From Clostridia bacterium (GTDB lineage: Bacteria > Bacillota_A > Clostridia > Oscillospirales > Acutalibacteraceae): 30,903 bases of DNA. The position numbers were made by a program, and so were the translations under genes. The notes beneath the pieces were generated by a model. It saw only the letters and a program-made list of their open reading frames with translations, had not been told where the DNA came from and ran no database searches. Position 1 is the first letter of the stretch; each line of letters opens with the position of its first letter. The stretch lies in contig RZYX01000015.1 of the NCBI GenBank assembly GCA_009930155.1, positions 1 to 30,903 of the forward strand, in the 5' to 3' direction. Shown here one piece after another: positions 20,853 to 29,332 of this stretch.

Positions 20853-20886
20853 ATCCCCCGTTCAGTTTTATACTGAATGGGGGTTA
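20853..20886 (+). terminator. Terminator after prs
   Basis: CCCCCGTTCAG (20855-20865) and CTGAATGGGGG (20873-20883) form an 11-bp stem with one G-T wobble, flanked by AAAT on the left and TTATTT on the right. It starts about 45 bases after the prs stop codon and could also stop ligA transcription from the other side. Confidence 0.88.
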
Positions 20887-21056
20887 TTTAGTTGTTGATA
20901 AATCAAATAATTGAATTTTGTATTATCATATCGACTTATAACAAATCAACCTTTTTAATAGTCAGATTCTAATTCAATTTGTCAGTATTTAATTGTAATT
21001 TTTTATTAATTTTTTCAGTTACGCTTAATATATGACTATCTTCGCTTCCGTTATAT

Positions 21057-23069
<2,013 letters not shown>

Positions 23070-23125
23070 TTAATAAATATAGTATTATTTGCACTAAAAA
23101 TATTAAGTTATAAAATAATATAATT

Positions 23126-23134
23126 ATTATACCA
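23126..23134 (-). promoter_or_regulatory. Possible extended -10 element for ligA
   Basis: TGGTATAAT on the minus strand, in the gap between yunB and ligA, about 90 bases before the ligA ATG. No good -35 box at the right distance. Confidence 0.35.
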
Positions 23135-23162
23135 AAACCATGCCCAAAATAGTATAGATTTT

Positions 23163-23825
23163 TTATTTTTGTGTAATTACTTTTGGAACATCCAAATTTG
23201 CATAAGTATCTGGAACGACACCTACAATTACCGTTTCTGCTATACATACGCTTGTTTTAACCTGTGTTGAGGAAGTTGTTCCGGGAACAACAACATATAT
23301 ATTAGCAGTTATATCTAGCATTATTCTATGAATGGTTTGGTTTATTCCAGCACTTACAAATTTGTTTGTAATCTGTGTTTCTGCATTTCCTGAAAGATTT
23401 ATATAAATCTTTATCCTCGGTCCTCTACCCGCTAAAAGTTCACTGCCAAAAAAAGAACCCACAGGTATATCTATCCGTCTATTTTGAATTTGTGATATTT
23501 TTTGTGATGTTCGAGTACTGATTGCCGCTTTTAACCTATTTATTTTTATTATATCTGTTTTAACGGATGTTACACGGCCTTGTTCATCGTGATCTATAGT
23601 TACTAAATCATCATATGTTACTGAATTTTCTTCCATTATCTCATTTATAGAATCATTTATTGCTATAGTCGCAAGATTACTTGCCTGGCTGGCTGCAATT
23701 GTTCGTATAAGTGGTCTTACTTTTGCATCTATCAAAACTATAATTATCAGAAAAGCCATTATTCCAACAAATATTTTATAAAACACCTTTTTGGAATTTC
23801 TAAGCCTATAACGCCTAATTTTCAT
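23163..23825 (-). CDS. yunB: Sporulation protein YunB
   Basis: Homologue of the Bacillus mother-cell sporulation protein YunB. The 220-aa protein has a basic N-terminus, one membrane helix (about residues 14-34, KIFVGIMAFLIIIVLIDAKV), and the family regions SQASNLATIAINDSI, VTSVKTDIIKINRLK, IDIPVGSFFGSELLAGRGPRI and GINQTIHRIMLDI. The start at 23825 has GGGGG 9 bases upstream; an ATG at 23846 is in frame but has no site. Only about 45 bases separate it from the terminator-like hairpin at 23871. A CATATAAA sequence at about 23846-23853 resembles a sigma-E -10 box, which would suit a sporulation gene, but no matching -35 is clear. Suggests a spore former. Confidence 0.9.
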   Translation of the reverse strand: MKIRRYRLRNSKKVFYKIFVGIMAFLIIIVLIDAKVRPLIRTIAASQASNLATIAINDSINEIMEENSVTYDDLVTIDHDEQGRVTSVKTDIIKINRLKAAISTRTSQKISQIQNRRIDIPVGSFFGSELLAGRGPRIKIYINLSGNAETQITNKFVSAGINQTIHRIMLDITANIYVVVPGTTSSTQVKTSVCIAETVIVGVVPDTYANLDVPKVITQK

Positions 23826-23870
23826 TGGGAAACACCCCCAAATCATTTATATGCTGCAAAAAAGAAAAAA

Positions 23871-23900
23871 GTGAACACCATAGTTAACAATGGCGTTCAC
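23871..23900 (-). terminator. Terminator of the unidentified minus-strand unit, just before yunB
   Basis: GTGAAC and GTTCAC (23871-23876, 23895-23900) plus CCAT/ATGG form a stem with one internal mismatch, capped by GTTAAC. On the minus strand it is followed by TTTTTTCTTTTTT (23858-23870), a strong T-run. There is no coding region directly upstream of it on that strand, which is why a non-coding unit is proposed. Confidence 0.8.
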
Positions 23901-24143
23901 TTATATTTATAATATTAGGCCTAAAAACACTTTATTATTAAGTATTGAAATAATATCAAAACTTTATCTAACTGCGCAAAGTAGTTTACCCGAGAAATTT
24001 TTTTATAAATATCGGCACTAAATTATGCTTACAGGCACATTTGAGTTTTGATTTAACAGTTTAAAAACTATATTTTAGATTAGTAACTTTCTCGGTAAAT
24101 ATTCCGAAAAGCTAACTTTAAATCTCATAAAAAAATCAAATCC

Positions 24144-24194
24144 TCAAATTCTTGTGCGAGTGTTGTTCAGGCACACTATAACATCTGTGTTCAT
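24144..24194 (-). CDS. Possible 16-residue peptide
   Basis: ATG MNTDVIVCLNNTRTRI stop, with AGGTGAG at a normal distance upstream, inside the unidentified minus-strand unit. An overlapping 23-codon GTG frame (24136-24207) is an alternative. So short a frame may arise by chance; the only support is the ribosome-binding site and the strong promoter. Confidence 0.25.
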   Translation of the reverse strand: MNTDVIVCLNNTRTRI

Positions 24195-24326
24195 TGGAAT
24201 CACTCACCTTTCGTTTTGTAAGAATAAGAACAAAGTTACCGTAAATAGTGCACGGGGTTCTTCCACCTTTCTTTTTTAAATTAAAGACTAATCGTCTTCT
24301 CAATTCCTTTCTCTTACCTTGATTTC

Positions 24327-24355
24327 ATTCTATCATATGATTTAGTTAATGTCAA
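24327..24355 (-). promoter_or_regulatory. Near-consensus promoter of the unidentified minus-strand unit
   Basis: TTGACA, 17 bases, TAGAAT with TG one base before the -10 box: among the best promoter matches in the window. Start of transcription expected at about 24320. It diverges from the promoter at 24414. Confidence 0.75.
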
Positions 24356-24413
24356 CACATTCGTTAAACATATTTTTATTATTTTATCAATAATTTGTAA
24401 TTTGATTTTTTTA

Positions 24414-24442
24414 TTGACTATCTCTAAAACAAAAGGTAAAAT
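24414..24442 (+). promoter_or_regulatory. Promoter of the DUF1292 gene
   Basis: TTGACT, 17 bases, TAAAAT; 75 bases before the ATG at 24518. Good match to the sigma-A pattern. Confidence 0.65.
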
Positions 24443-24517
24443 ATAAATATAAACTAAATAAATATTACTTAGTTAGATTTTTAAAGAATATTTTTTAAGA
24501 ATAAGGAGATATATATA

Positions 24518-24817
24518 ATGGATAAAGAATATAATCCTGATATAATCACAGTTGTTGATGAAGAAGGTACTGAACATGTTTTTGAGGAGCTTGACCGCAT
24601 TGAAACTGACAATGGAAAATATGTCGCTCTTATTCCATCTTATGACGATAGTGAAGAAATCATCGACTCTGATGGTGAGCTAATAATTCTCAAGGTTATA
24701 GAAGAGGACGGCGAATGCTACCTTACTGCTATTGAAGATTCTAATGAGTTTGATGAAATTGGAAAAACCTTTGAGGAACGCCTTTCAGATATGTTTGAAA
24801 TAACAGAAGAAGAATAA
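24518..24817 (+). CDS. DUF1292 (YrzB-like) protein
   Basis: A 99-aa acidic cytoplasmic protein of the DUF1292 family, common in Firmicutes and of unknown function. Family features seen: DIITVVDEEGTEHVFEELDRIETDNGKYVALIPS, then EEIIDSDGELIILKVIEEDGECYLTAIEDSNEFDEIGKTFEERL, and an acidic tail. AAGGAG lies 10 bases before the ATG. In many Firmicutes relatives sit beside yrrK/ruvX and alaS; that context is absent here. It is followed within 20 bases by the 6S RNA gene. Confidence 0.88.
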   Translation: MDKEYNPDIITVVDEEGTEHVFEELDRIETDNGKYVALIPSYDDSEEIIDSDGELIILKVIEEDGECYLTAIEDSNEFDEIGKTFEERLSDMFEITEEE

Positions 24818-24835
24818 TTAAATTTGATTTTTACA

Positions 24836-25026
24836 ATACCCTGCTGAGTTCGATAATTTCGGCTAATATTAACCCAACATGTATTTTAAGGGAGCTTTGA
24901 CTCCATTAGTGAATTGCAGACCTTCTCAGCTTTTGCTGAAATAAGGGAGCGTGAAGCTAAAGGGCGGGCACCCACCTGCTTAGTATTGCAGGTTACTATC
25001 AGTCGCTTCCGGCTTGGCGGGGTTTT
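24836..25026 (+). ncRNA. ssrS: 6S RNA
   Basis: About 190 bases with the hallmarks of Firmicutes 6S RNA, the promoter mimic that binds sigma-A RNA polymerase. The 5' end reads ACCCTGCTGAGTTCG, close to the CCCTGCGGTGTTCG opening of Bacillus 6S-1. ACCCTGC (24838-24844) pairs with GCGGGGT (25017-25023) as the closing stem. TCAGC-TTTT-GCTGA forms the tip hairpin, and CCTGC/GCAGG a small hairpin on the 3' side of the central bubble. TTTT follows the closing stem. No independent promoter was settled; it may be made with, or processed from, the DUF1292 transcript. Assigned from memory of the family, without a covariance search. Confidence 0.75.
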
Positions 25027-25029
25027 GTA

Positions 25030-25464
25030 TTGAATAAAATGTTTGATATTTTATCAAGCGTTTTATTTTTTTTGGCTTTTTTGGGAAACACTTTTATTAA
25101 TGGAAGTGATATTATCAAAAAGTTTATATATGTTATTTTCGGTTTTTTAATAGGATTTATCAATAGCTTACTTGGTGCTGGTGGAGGTATGCTTGCAGTT
25201 CCCCTTTTAAAAAAATCAAACCTTTCTCAAAATGAAGCACATGCAAGTACCGTGGCTGTTATTTTCCCACTTACTATAATTAGTTCATATATGTATATCT
25301 TAAAAGGATATGTTAAAATATCTGATGCATTGCCTTTTGTTATATTTGGTATTGCTGGTTCTGTTGTTGGTGCATGGTTACTTAAAAAAGTATCACCAAA
25401 AATTTTAAAACGTATTTTTAGTGTATTTATGATTTATGTCGGGGTCAGGATGGTTTTCAAATGA
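25030..25464 (+). CDS. TauE/SafE (TSUP) family permease, first half
   Basis: A 144-aa membrane protein equal to one half of a TauE/SafE anion exporter. It shows the family glycine motif LLGAGGGMLAVPLL after NEAHASTVAVIF-type helices and ends with KILKRIFSVFMIYVGVRMVF, which is the usual end of a four-helix half. Start is uncertain: TTG at 25030 has GGGG 7 bases upstream; ATG at 25039 has no clear site. The stop overlaps the start of the second half gene (ATGA), so the two are translated together. It starts just after the 6S RNA, and no separate promoter was seen. Confidence 0.85.
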   Translation: MNKMFDILSSVLFFLAFLGNTFINGSDIIKKFIYVIFGFLIGFINSLLGAGGGMLAVPLLKKSNLSQNEAHASTVAVIFPLTIISSYMYILKGYVKISDALPFVIFGIAGSVVGAWLLKKVSPKILKRIFSVFMIYVGVRMVFK

Positions 25465-25808
25465 CTATTTTTGCTGGATTTTTGTCAGGCATTGCTGGGG
25501 CAATGGGGCTTGGCGGTGGAAGTTTTCTTTTGTTATATCTAACGCTTATTATGTCAGTTCCGCAAATAAAGGCGCAAGGAATAAACTTGTTATTTTTTAT
25601 ACCATGTGCTATTGTCTCTATTTTTTTACACAACAGAAACAAGTTAATTTGTTGGAGTATCGTTTTACCTGTAGCACTTGGAGGAATTTTAGGAATTTTT
25701 TGTGGACTATGGCTGTTATCTATAATCAATCCAAATATATTAAATAAAATCTTTGGTATTTTTTTAATATTATTTGGGTTAGCCGAACTCTTTATAAAAA
25801 AAAGATGA
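25461..25808 (+). CDS. TauE/SafE (TSUP) family permease, second half
   Basis: A 115-aa membrane protein equal to the other half of the TauE/SafE exporter, with the glycine motif GAMGLGGGSFLLLYLTLI, then PQIKAQGINLLFFIPCAIVSI and a C-terminal NKIFGIFLILFGLAELF. The ATG overlaps the stop of the first half by 4 bases in another reading frame, so a single-base event or a true two-gene design are both possible. Each half has complete helices and a proper start, which favours a working heteromer. Substrate unknown; the family moves sulfite, sulfonates or other anions. Its last codons overlap the hairpin that ends the opposing transcript. Confidence 0.85.
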   Translation: MTIFAGFLSGIAGAMGLGGGSFLLLYLTLIMSVPQIKAQGINLLFFIPCAIVSIFLHNRNKLICWSIVLPVALGGILGIFCGLWLLSIINPNILNKIFGIFLILFGLAELFIKKR

Positions 25809-25831
25809 CCTGCCTAAAAGCAAATCATCTG
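25804..25831 (-). terminator. Terminator of the DivIVA-like/fumarase-beta unit
   Basis: On the minus strand AGATGATTTGC (25821-25831) pairs with GCAGGTCATCT (25804-25814) with two G-U pairs, followed by TTTTTTTT. The T-run is the complement of the Lys codons at the end of the opposing exporter gene, so the terminator overlaps a coding end. Confidence 0.75.
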
Positions 25832-25841
25832 ATAAATAATA

Positions 25842-26369
25842 TTATTTAAACAAGTTGTTACCTTTTGAATCAATTGCTACCACAAGCGGAAAATTCTCAA
25901 ATTCTAAAAACTTTACAGATTCGCAACCCAAATCATCAAATGCAATTACTTCACATTTCTTTATACATTTTGAAGCAAGTGCTCCAGCCCCACCAATGGC
26001 ACATAAATAAATAGCCTTATTCCTCTTTATTGCATCATATACTTCATTTGAACGCTGACCCTTACCAATCATTGCAGAAAGACCTAAATCGAGAAGTTCT
26101 GGTGCGTATTTATCCATTCTTCCTGATGTTGTTGGCCCGCAACTGCCAATTGCCATGCCTTGTGGAGCAGGAGTTGGACCACAATAATAAATTGTTGAAC
26201 CGTCAATATCAAACGGAAGCTTTTCGCCCCTATCTATAATTGACTTTATCCTTTTATGCGCAGCATCTCTTGCTGTATAAACAGTACCCGATAGCAAGAC
26301 TCGGTCACCTGCATTAAGTGTTTTCGACATTTTTTTTAGTTCATTAGTGTTTAGATTGATTTCTGCCAT
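25842..26369 (-). CDS. Fumarase / tartrate dehydratase-type beta subunit (Fe-S hydro-lyase, C-terminal part)
   Basis: The 175-aa protein matches the beta subunit of two-part class I fumarases (FumB/TtdB type). It has AGDRVLLSGTVYTARDAAHKRI, DIDGSTIYYCGPTPAPQGMAIGSCGPTTSGRMDKY, GKGQRSNEVYDAI and AIGGAGALASKCIK; the GPTTSGRMD segment lines the active site. In two-part enzymes the alpha subunit carries the iron-sulfur cluster. No alpha subunit gene is beside it: the preceding gene is the DivIVA-like one, 23 bases away. The ATG at 26369 has GAGGTG 11 bases upstream; a GTG at 26381 is possible. Substrate (fumarate, tartrate or another hydroxy acid) is not decided by sequence. Confidence 0.9.
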   Translation of the reverse strand: MAEINLNTNELKKMSKTLNAGDRVLLSGTVYTARDAAHKRIKSIIDRGEKLPFDIDGSTIYYCGPTPAPQGMAIGSCGPTTSGRMDKYAPELLDLGLSAMIGKGQRSNEVYDAIKRNKAIYLCAIGGAGALASKCIKKCEVIAFDDLGCESVKFLEFENFPLVVAIDSKGNNLFK

Positions 26370-26392
26370 TATTAAAAACACACCTCAAAATA

Positions 26393-27625
26393 TTATTTAT
26401 CTTTTTTATTCTTAATTTTCACTCTAACAAGCCTTGATTTACTATCAGTTTCTATATTTTTTTCATTCGGGCTTGATACATATTCATTTACTATATCGTT
26501 AATTTTCACATTATTATTTTTATATGATTCATCATTTTCAAACTCAAAAGAAGATGAGTAATCCATTCCAAAGTGCAATGGTTCAAAATTTTCCAAATTT
26601 TCGTCTGTTCCCAATGGCTCTGTTTCCAACTCCACATCAGAACATATAGGTTCTGATGAAATAAAGTTTACCTTAACTTGTGGCTGAGAATTTTCTTCTT
26701 CAATCTGAACATATTCTCCAATGAGTTCATTTACATTATGTTCTGCGTATGATATGCCTTCACGAGAATATTTCTCAATATTTTTAATCTCACTAGGCTC
26801 TCCACTTATAAGATTTTCAAAAATTTCAATATAATCATCAAAGCTACTTACTTTCTCAGATAATAAAGAGTTATCATCATTTAACTCATTATGGTTTTCT
26901 TGCTCATGTGAATCATTAATATAGCTATTTATATCTGCAACTTTAACTTCTTTATTTTCATCATTTGTTTGACTTTGAAAATTTTGACTAACAGACATCA
27001 AATTCTCTGTGATCTTCTTGATATCAGATGTTAGTTCTGAAACAATTTGAGAAAATCCTATAGAAATATTATTCACATATGACGAAAGATCTCCAATATC
27101 CCCTGTTGCTTGCTCAATAGTGTTTTTTGTGGTTTTTGTTATTTGTTCTGCCTTTTCTCTTGCATCATCAAGTATATTCCCCGAATATATATATGCATCT
27201 AAAAGCATTGAACCAAACTGCTTTTCTGTATTTTTAAACCTTTCACATTCAACCTGGAAATGTTTCAAAGCTGCTTTAAGCTTTTTATTTTCACTTTTTA
27301 CTCGCTCAACCTCATCACTATAACCAACTGTGTTTTCGCTCTGATTTAAAGTTTTTGATGAAGGATTTTGAGTGCCTTTATTCATTTTAGACTGATGCTG
27401 TCTGCTTTCTATATTAAGTTCATAATCATCAGCCATCTGATTTTTAGATAAAAGCTGTTCTTCAAGATCCTTAATATTTTTAAATGCGTTTGAAAGTTCC
27501 TCAGCACTTTTCATAGCAATTTTTTTTTGATTTTCATTTTCTTTCTTTATTTCTTCAATATAGTTAAGCACATCTGCCTTATTAAAACCATATATTGATT
27601 TTCTAAACAAAACATCGTCGTTCAT
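26393..27625 (-). CDS. DivIVA-domain coiled-coil protein
   Basis: A 410-aa protein whose start, FRKSIYGFNKADVLNYIEEIKKENEN (about residues 6-31), fits the DivIVA N-terminal domain that binds curved membranes. Coiled coil follows at about residues 20-75 and 100-185. The rest (about 225-390) is acidic and low in complexity, likely disordered, ending in a basic tail RLVRVKIKNKKDK. DivIVA family proteins work in septum placement, polar growth or sporulation; which one applies here is unknown. AAGGTGGA is upstream of the ATG. It shares a unit with the fumarase-type beta subunit, an unexpected partner. Confidence 0.8.
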   Translation of the reverse strand: MNDDVLFRKSIYGFNKADVLNYIEEIKKENENQKKIAMKSAEELSNAFKNIKDLEEQLLSKNQMADDYELNIESRQHQSKMNKGTQNPSSKTLNQSENTVGYSDEVERVKSENKKLKAALKHFQVECERFKNTEKQFGSMLLDAYIYSGNILDDAREKAEQITKTTKNTIEQATGDIGDLSSYVNNISIGFSQIVSELTSDIKKITENLMSVSQNFQSQTNDENKEVKVADINSYINDSHEQENHNELNDDNSLLSEKVSSFDDYIEIFENLISGEPSEIKNIEKYSREGISYAEHNVNELIGEYVQIEEENSQPQVKVNFISSEPICSDVELETEPLGTDENLENFEPLHFGMDYSSSFEFENDESYKNNNVKINDIVNEYVSSPNEKNIETDSKSRLVRVKIKNKKDK

Positions 27626-27675
27626 AATACATCCACCTTCGTTTAAAAAGATTTAATCCTCAACTCGATTTCAAT

Positions 27676-27704
27676 ATTATATCAACAAATTGTTTTAAAA
27701 ACAA
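27676..27704 (-). promoter_or_regulatory. Promoter of the DivIVA-like gene
   Basis: Minus strand TTGTTT, 17 bases, TATAAT with TG one base before the -10 box, about 50 bases before the ATG. Good sigma-A match. Confidence 0.65.
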
Positions 27705-27745
27705 CCACACTATAATATTTTAGTAAAATAAAAAGTTATAAAAAG

Positions 27746-27774
27746 TACAGGCAGGTTTATTCAACCTGCCTGTA
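27746..27774 (-). terminator. Terminator after the alpha/beta hydrolase gene
   Basis: TACAGGCAGGTT and AACCTGCCTGTA form a perfect 12-bp stem around a 5-base loop, followed on the minus strand by CTTTTTATAACTTTTTATTTT. It lies 13 bases after the hydrolase stop codon. Confidence 0.9.
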
Positions 27775-27786
27775 AACCATATCTTA

Positions 27787-28725
27787 TTATGCTTTTATTG
27801 CATTATCAACCCATTCGAGCACATCATTAAAGATTTCTTCGTTGTTTGTTTCATTAAGTATCTCATGACGACAATAAGGATATATATTATCTGTTACTCT
27901 ATGTCCAGTTTGACGAAGTTTTTTTATGACTTTATTTACACCCTTACCATAAAGTCCAACTGGATCCATTCCACCAGACATAACAAGAATTGGGAATGAA
28001 ATTGGAAGATTCTCATACCAACTTGGCTTTGATACATAGTCAAGTAATGTGAACAAATCTAAAAATCCTTGTGCTGTAAAAATAAATCCACATTTTTCAT
28101 CAGCAATATATTTATCTACTATTTCTTCTCTTCTTGTAAGCCAATCATATGCTGTGCGATTTTCGCACTTTTTGTTAAATCCCTTAAAAGACAAATTATT
28201 AAGCTTTTCACTACGATAATGGTCACCATTTGATTTTACAGCATTTTTTGCAAGCATAATTGCTATTGCTGCTGCAGGGTTAGTTGGAGCTGTTCCGCAA
28301 TAAATTGCAGCTGTTAAAGTATCGCCATACTTTTCAGAAAATCTCCTTGCAATAAATGAACCCATGCTATGACCAAAGAATATATAAGGAATATTTGGAT
28401 ATTGTCCAGCAGCTATATCTTGAAGTTTTTTGCAGTCCTCAACAAAAGCCTCACCTGCAAAATTATTGTCACCAAAATAACCAAGCTCACCAATGTTTGC
28501 TATAGATTTGCCGTGGCCAATGTGGTCGTTTGCAAAAACTGCATAACCATTGCTAGCAAGAAAAGTTGCAAAGCCATCATACCTATCAATATGCTCTGCC
28601 ATGCCATGTGCAATTTGGATTACGCCCTTAACATTTGAAGAATCACTTGGTACCCATGAAATTGCACTAATGTCTGTAAGACCTGTTACCGATTGAAAAG
28701 TAATTGTGTTTTTTACTATTTCCAT
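27787..28725 (-). CDS. Alpha/beta hydrolase, monoacylglycerol lipase/lysophospholipase type
   Basis: A 312-aa cytoplasmic hydrolase of the serine aminopeptidase S33/Hydrolase_4 group. The nucleophile elbow is FFGHSMGSF (Ser120), the oxyanion region VIQIAHGMAEHIDRYDGFATFL, followed by NDHIGHGKS; the acid is in VMSGGMDPVGLYGKGV and the catalytic His in YCRHEILNE. This pattern is typical of the monoacylglycerol lipase-like family; the true substrate is not known. GGAGG stands 8 bases before the ATG at 28725; the ATG at 28740 lacks a site. It is a single-gene unit with its own terminator. Confidence 0.9.
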   Translation of the reverse strand: MEIVKNTITFQSVTGLTDISAISWVPSDSSNVKGVIQIAHGMAEHIDRYDGFATFLASNGYAVFANDHIGHGKSIANIGELGYFGDNNFAGEAFVEDCKKLQDIAAGQYPNIPYIFFGHSMGSFIARRFSEKYGDTLTAAIYCGTAPTNPAAAIAIMLAKNAVKSNGDHYRSEKLNNLSFKGFNKKCENRTAYDWLTRREEIVDKYIADEKCGFIFTAQGFLDLFTLLDYVSKPSWYENLPISFPILVMSGGMDPVGLYGKGVNKVIKKLRQTGHRVTDNIYPYCRHEILNETNNEEIFNDVLEWVDNAIKA

Positions 28726-28969
28726 TTTTAATGCCTCCATAAACTTGTGTATATTTTATAACAATATTGAAGAAAAACGAACTTTTCTAATACATATTTT
28801 ATTGCTTTTATTCAAATATGTCAATGCATTTTAAGTTTATATTAATAATTTATTTTTTATTTTTCTATAATAACATTATAATTTCATCTCCATTTATTAT
28901 AATGTTAAACATGTGAAAAAAACACACTTATATGTTTTGATTATTTTTTTTAAGAAAGGATGAAAAATA
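28726..28969. other. Divergent intergenic region with a 12-bp inverted repeat
   Basis: No gene seen. TAACATTATAAT (28871-28882) and ATTATAATGTTA (28896-28907) are perfect inverted copies separated by 13 bases, each arm containing a TATAAT-like box on one strand or the other. Possible operator or pair of opposing promoters; the AT-richness of the region makes chance a real alternative. Confidence 0.4.
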
Positions 28970-29230
28970 ATGTTGGAAAAAGCTAAGTTTTATAGTGAGT
29001 TTGAGGGATACAAACTAATGTACTATCTTATTTACACCCAAAATGTTAACGGATTTGGTGTTGGCATAACAAGTCATAAAGATGGCCATTTAAAATCTGC
29101 TGAATGCTATAACATAACCACTGTAGAACACGAAGCTTTAGATTTTCTATCTTTTTTAATAAAAACCTCCACCTTTCCAACCACTCTAAATAATATGGTT
29201 GAGGATTGGTTGTGGGATAAATGTAATTAA
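28970..29230 (+). CDS. DUF6514-like small protein
   Basis: An 86-aa cytoplasmic protein resembling DUF6514, a small family of unknown function found in Clostridia. The similarity lies in the YLIYTQNVNGFGVGITSHKDG strand pair, a ring of short strands, then ALDFLSFLIKTSTFPTTLNNMVEDWL, the usual terminal helix. AAAGGATG precedes the ATG by 7 bases. A weak hairpin (GGATAAAT at 29215-29222 with ATTTATCC at 29237-29244) overlaps its end. It lies about 100 bases before coaX and may or may not be co-transcribed with it. Confidence 0.65.
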   Translation: MLEKAKFYSEFEGYKLMYYLIYTQNVNGFGVGITSHKDGHLKSAECYNITTVEHEALDFLSFLIKTSTFPTTLNNMVEDWLWDKCN

Positions 29231-29332
29231 TTATTGATTTATCCTCTTTAATAATATATAATTATTATACTTTAATTTTATAAAGATGCTTTTACGGCCG
29301 TTCTGGTTGTTTTACTAAGGAGGATTTCTATC

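Larger units (their letters stand above)
23871..24320 (-). ncRNA. Unidentified transcription unit, candidate structured RNA or peptide leader
   Basis: About 450 bases between a near-perfect promoter (24327-24355) and a T-run terminator, with no ORF over 25 codons. Local pairings: AAGAC/GTCTT near 24283-24296; AAGAAC and GTTCTT enclosing CCGT/ACGG near 24228-24262; and a distant pair in which TTTACCGAGAAA (about 24089-24100) can pair with TTTCTCGGGTAAA (about 23986-23998) with one bulge. A 16-codon ORF at 24144-24194 has AGGTGAG 8-9 bases before its ATG. No tmRNA, RNase P or SRP RNA signature was recognised. It could be a new RNA, a small-peptide gene, or a regulated leader of yunB. Confidence 0.45.

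Noticed and set aside
23871..24320. tmRNA, RNase P RNA or SRP RNA
   Set aside because: None of their conserved cores (tag sequence and tRNA-like end, GAAAGUCC-type P4 strand, GGAAG/AGCA tetraloop region) is visible.
25461..25464. Frameshift or sequencing error joining the two exporter halves
   Set aside because: Not excluded, but each half has full helices, its own glycine motif and a coupled ATGA start, so two genes is the simpler reading.
25436..25747. 103-codon plus-strand open frame across the exporter halves
   Set aside because: Out-of-frame shadow; the two real frames have family motifs and an ATGA overlap.
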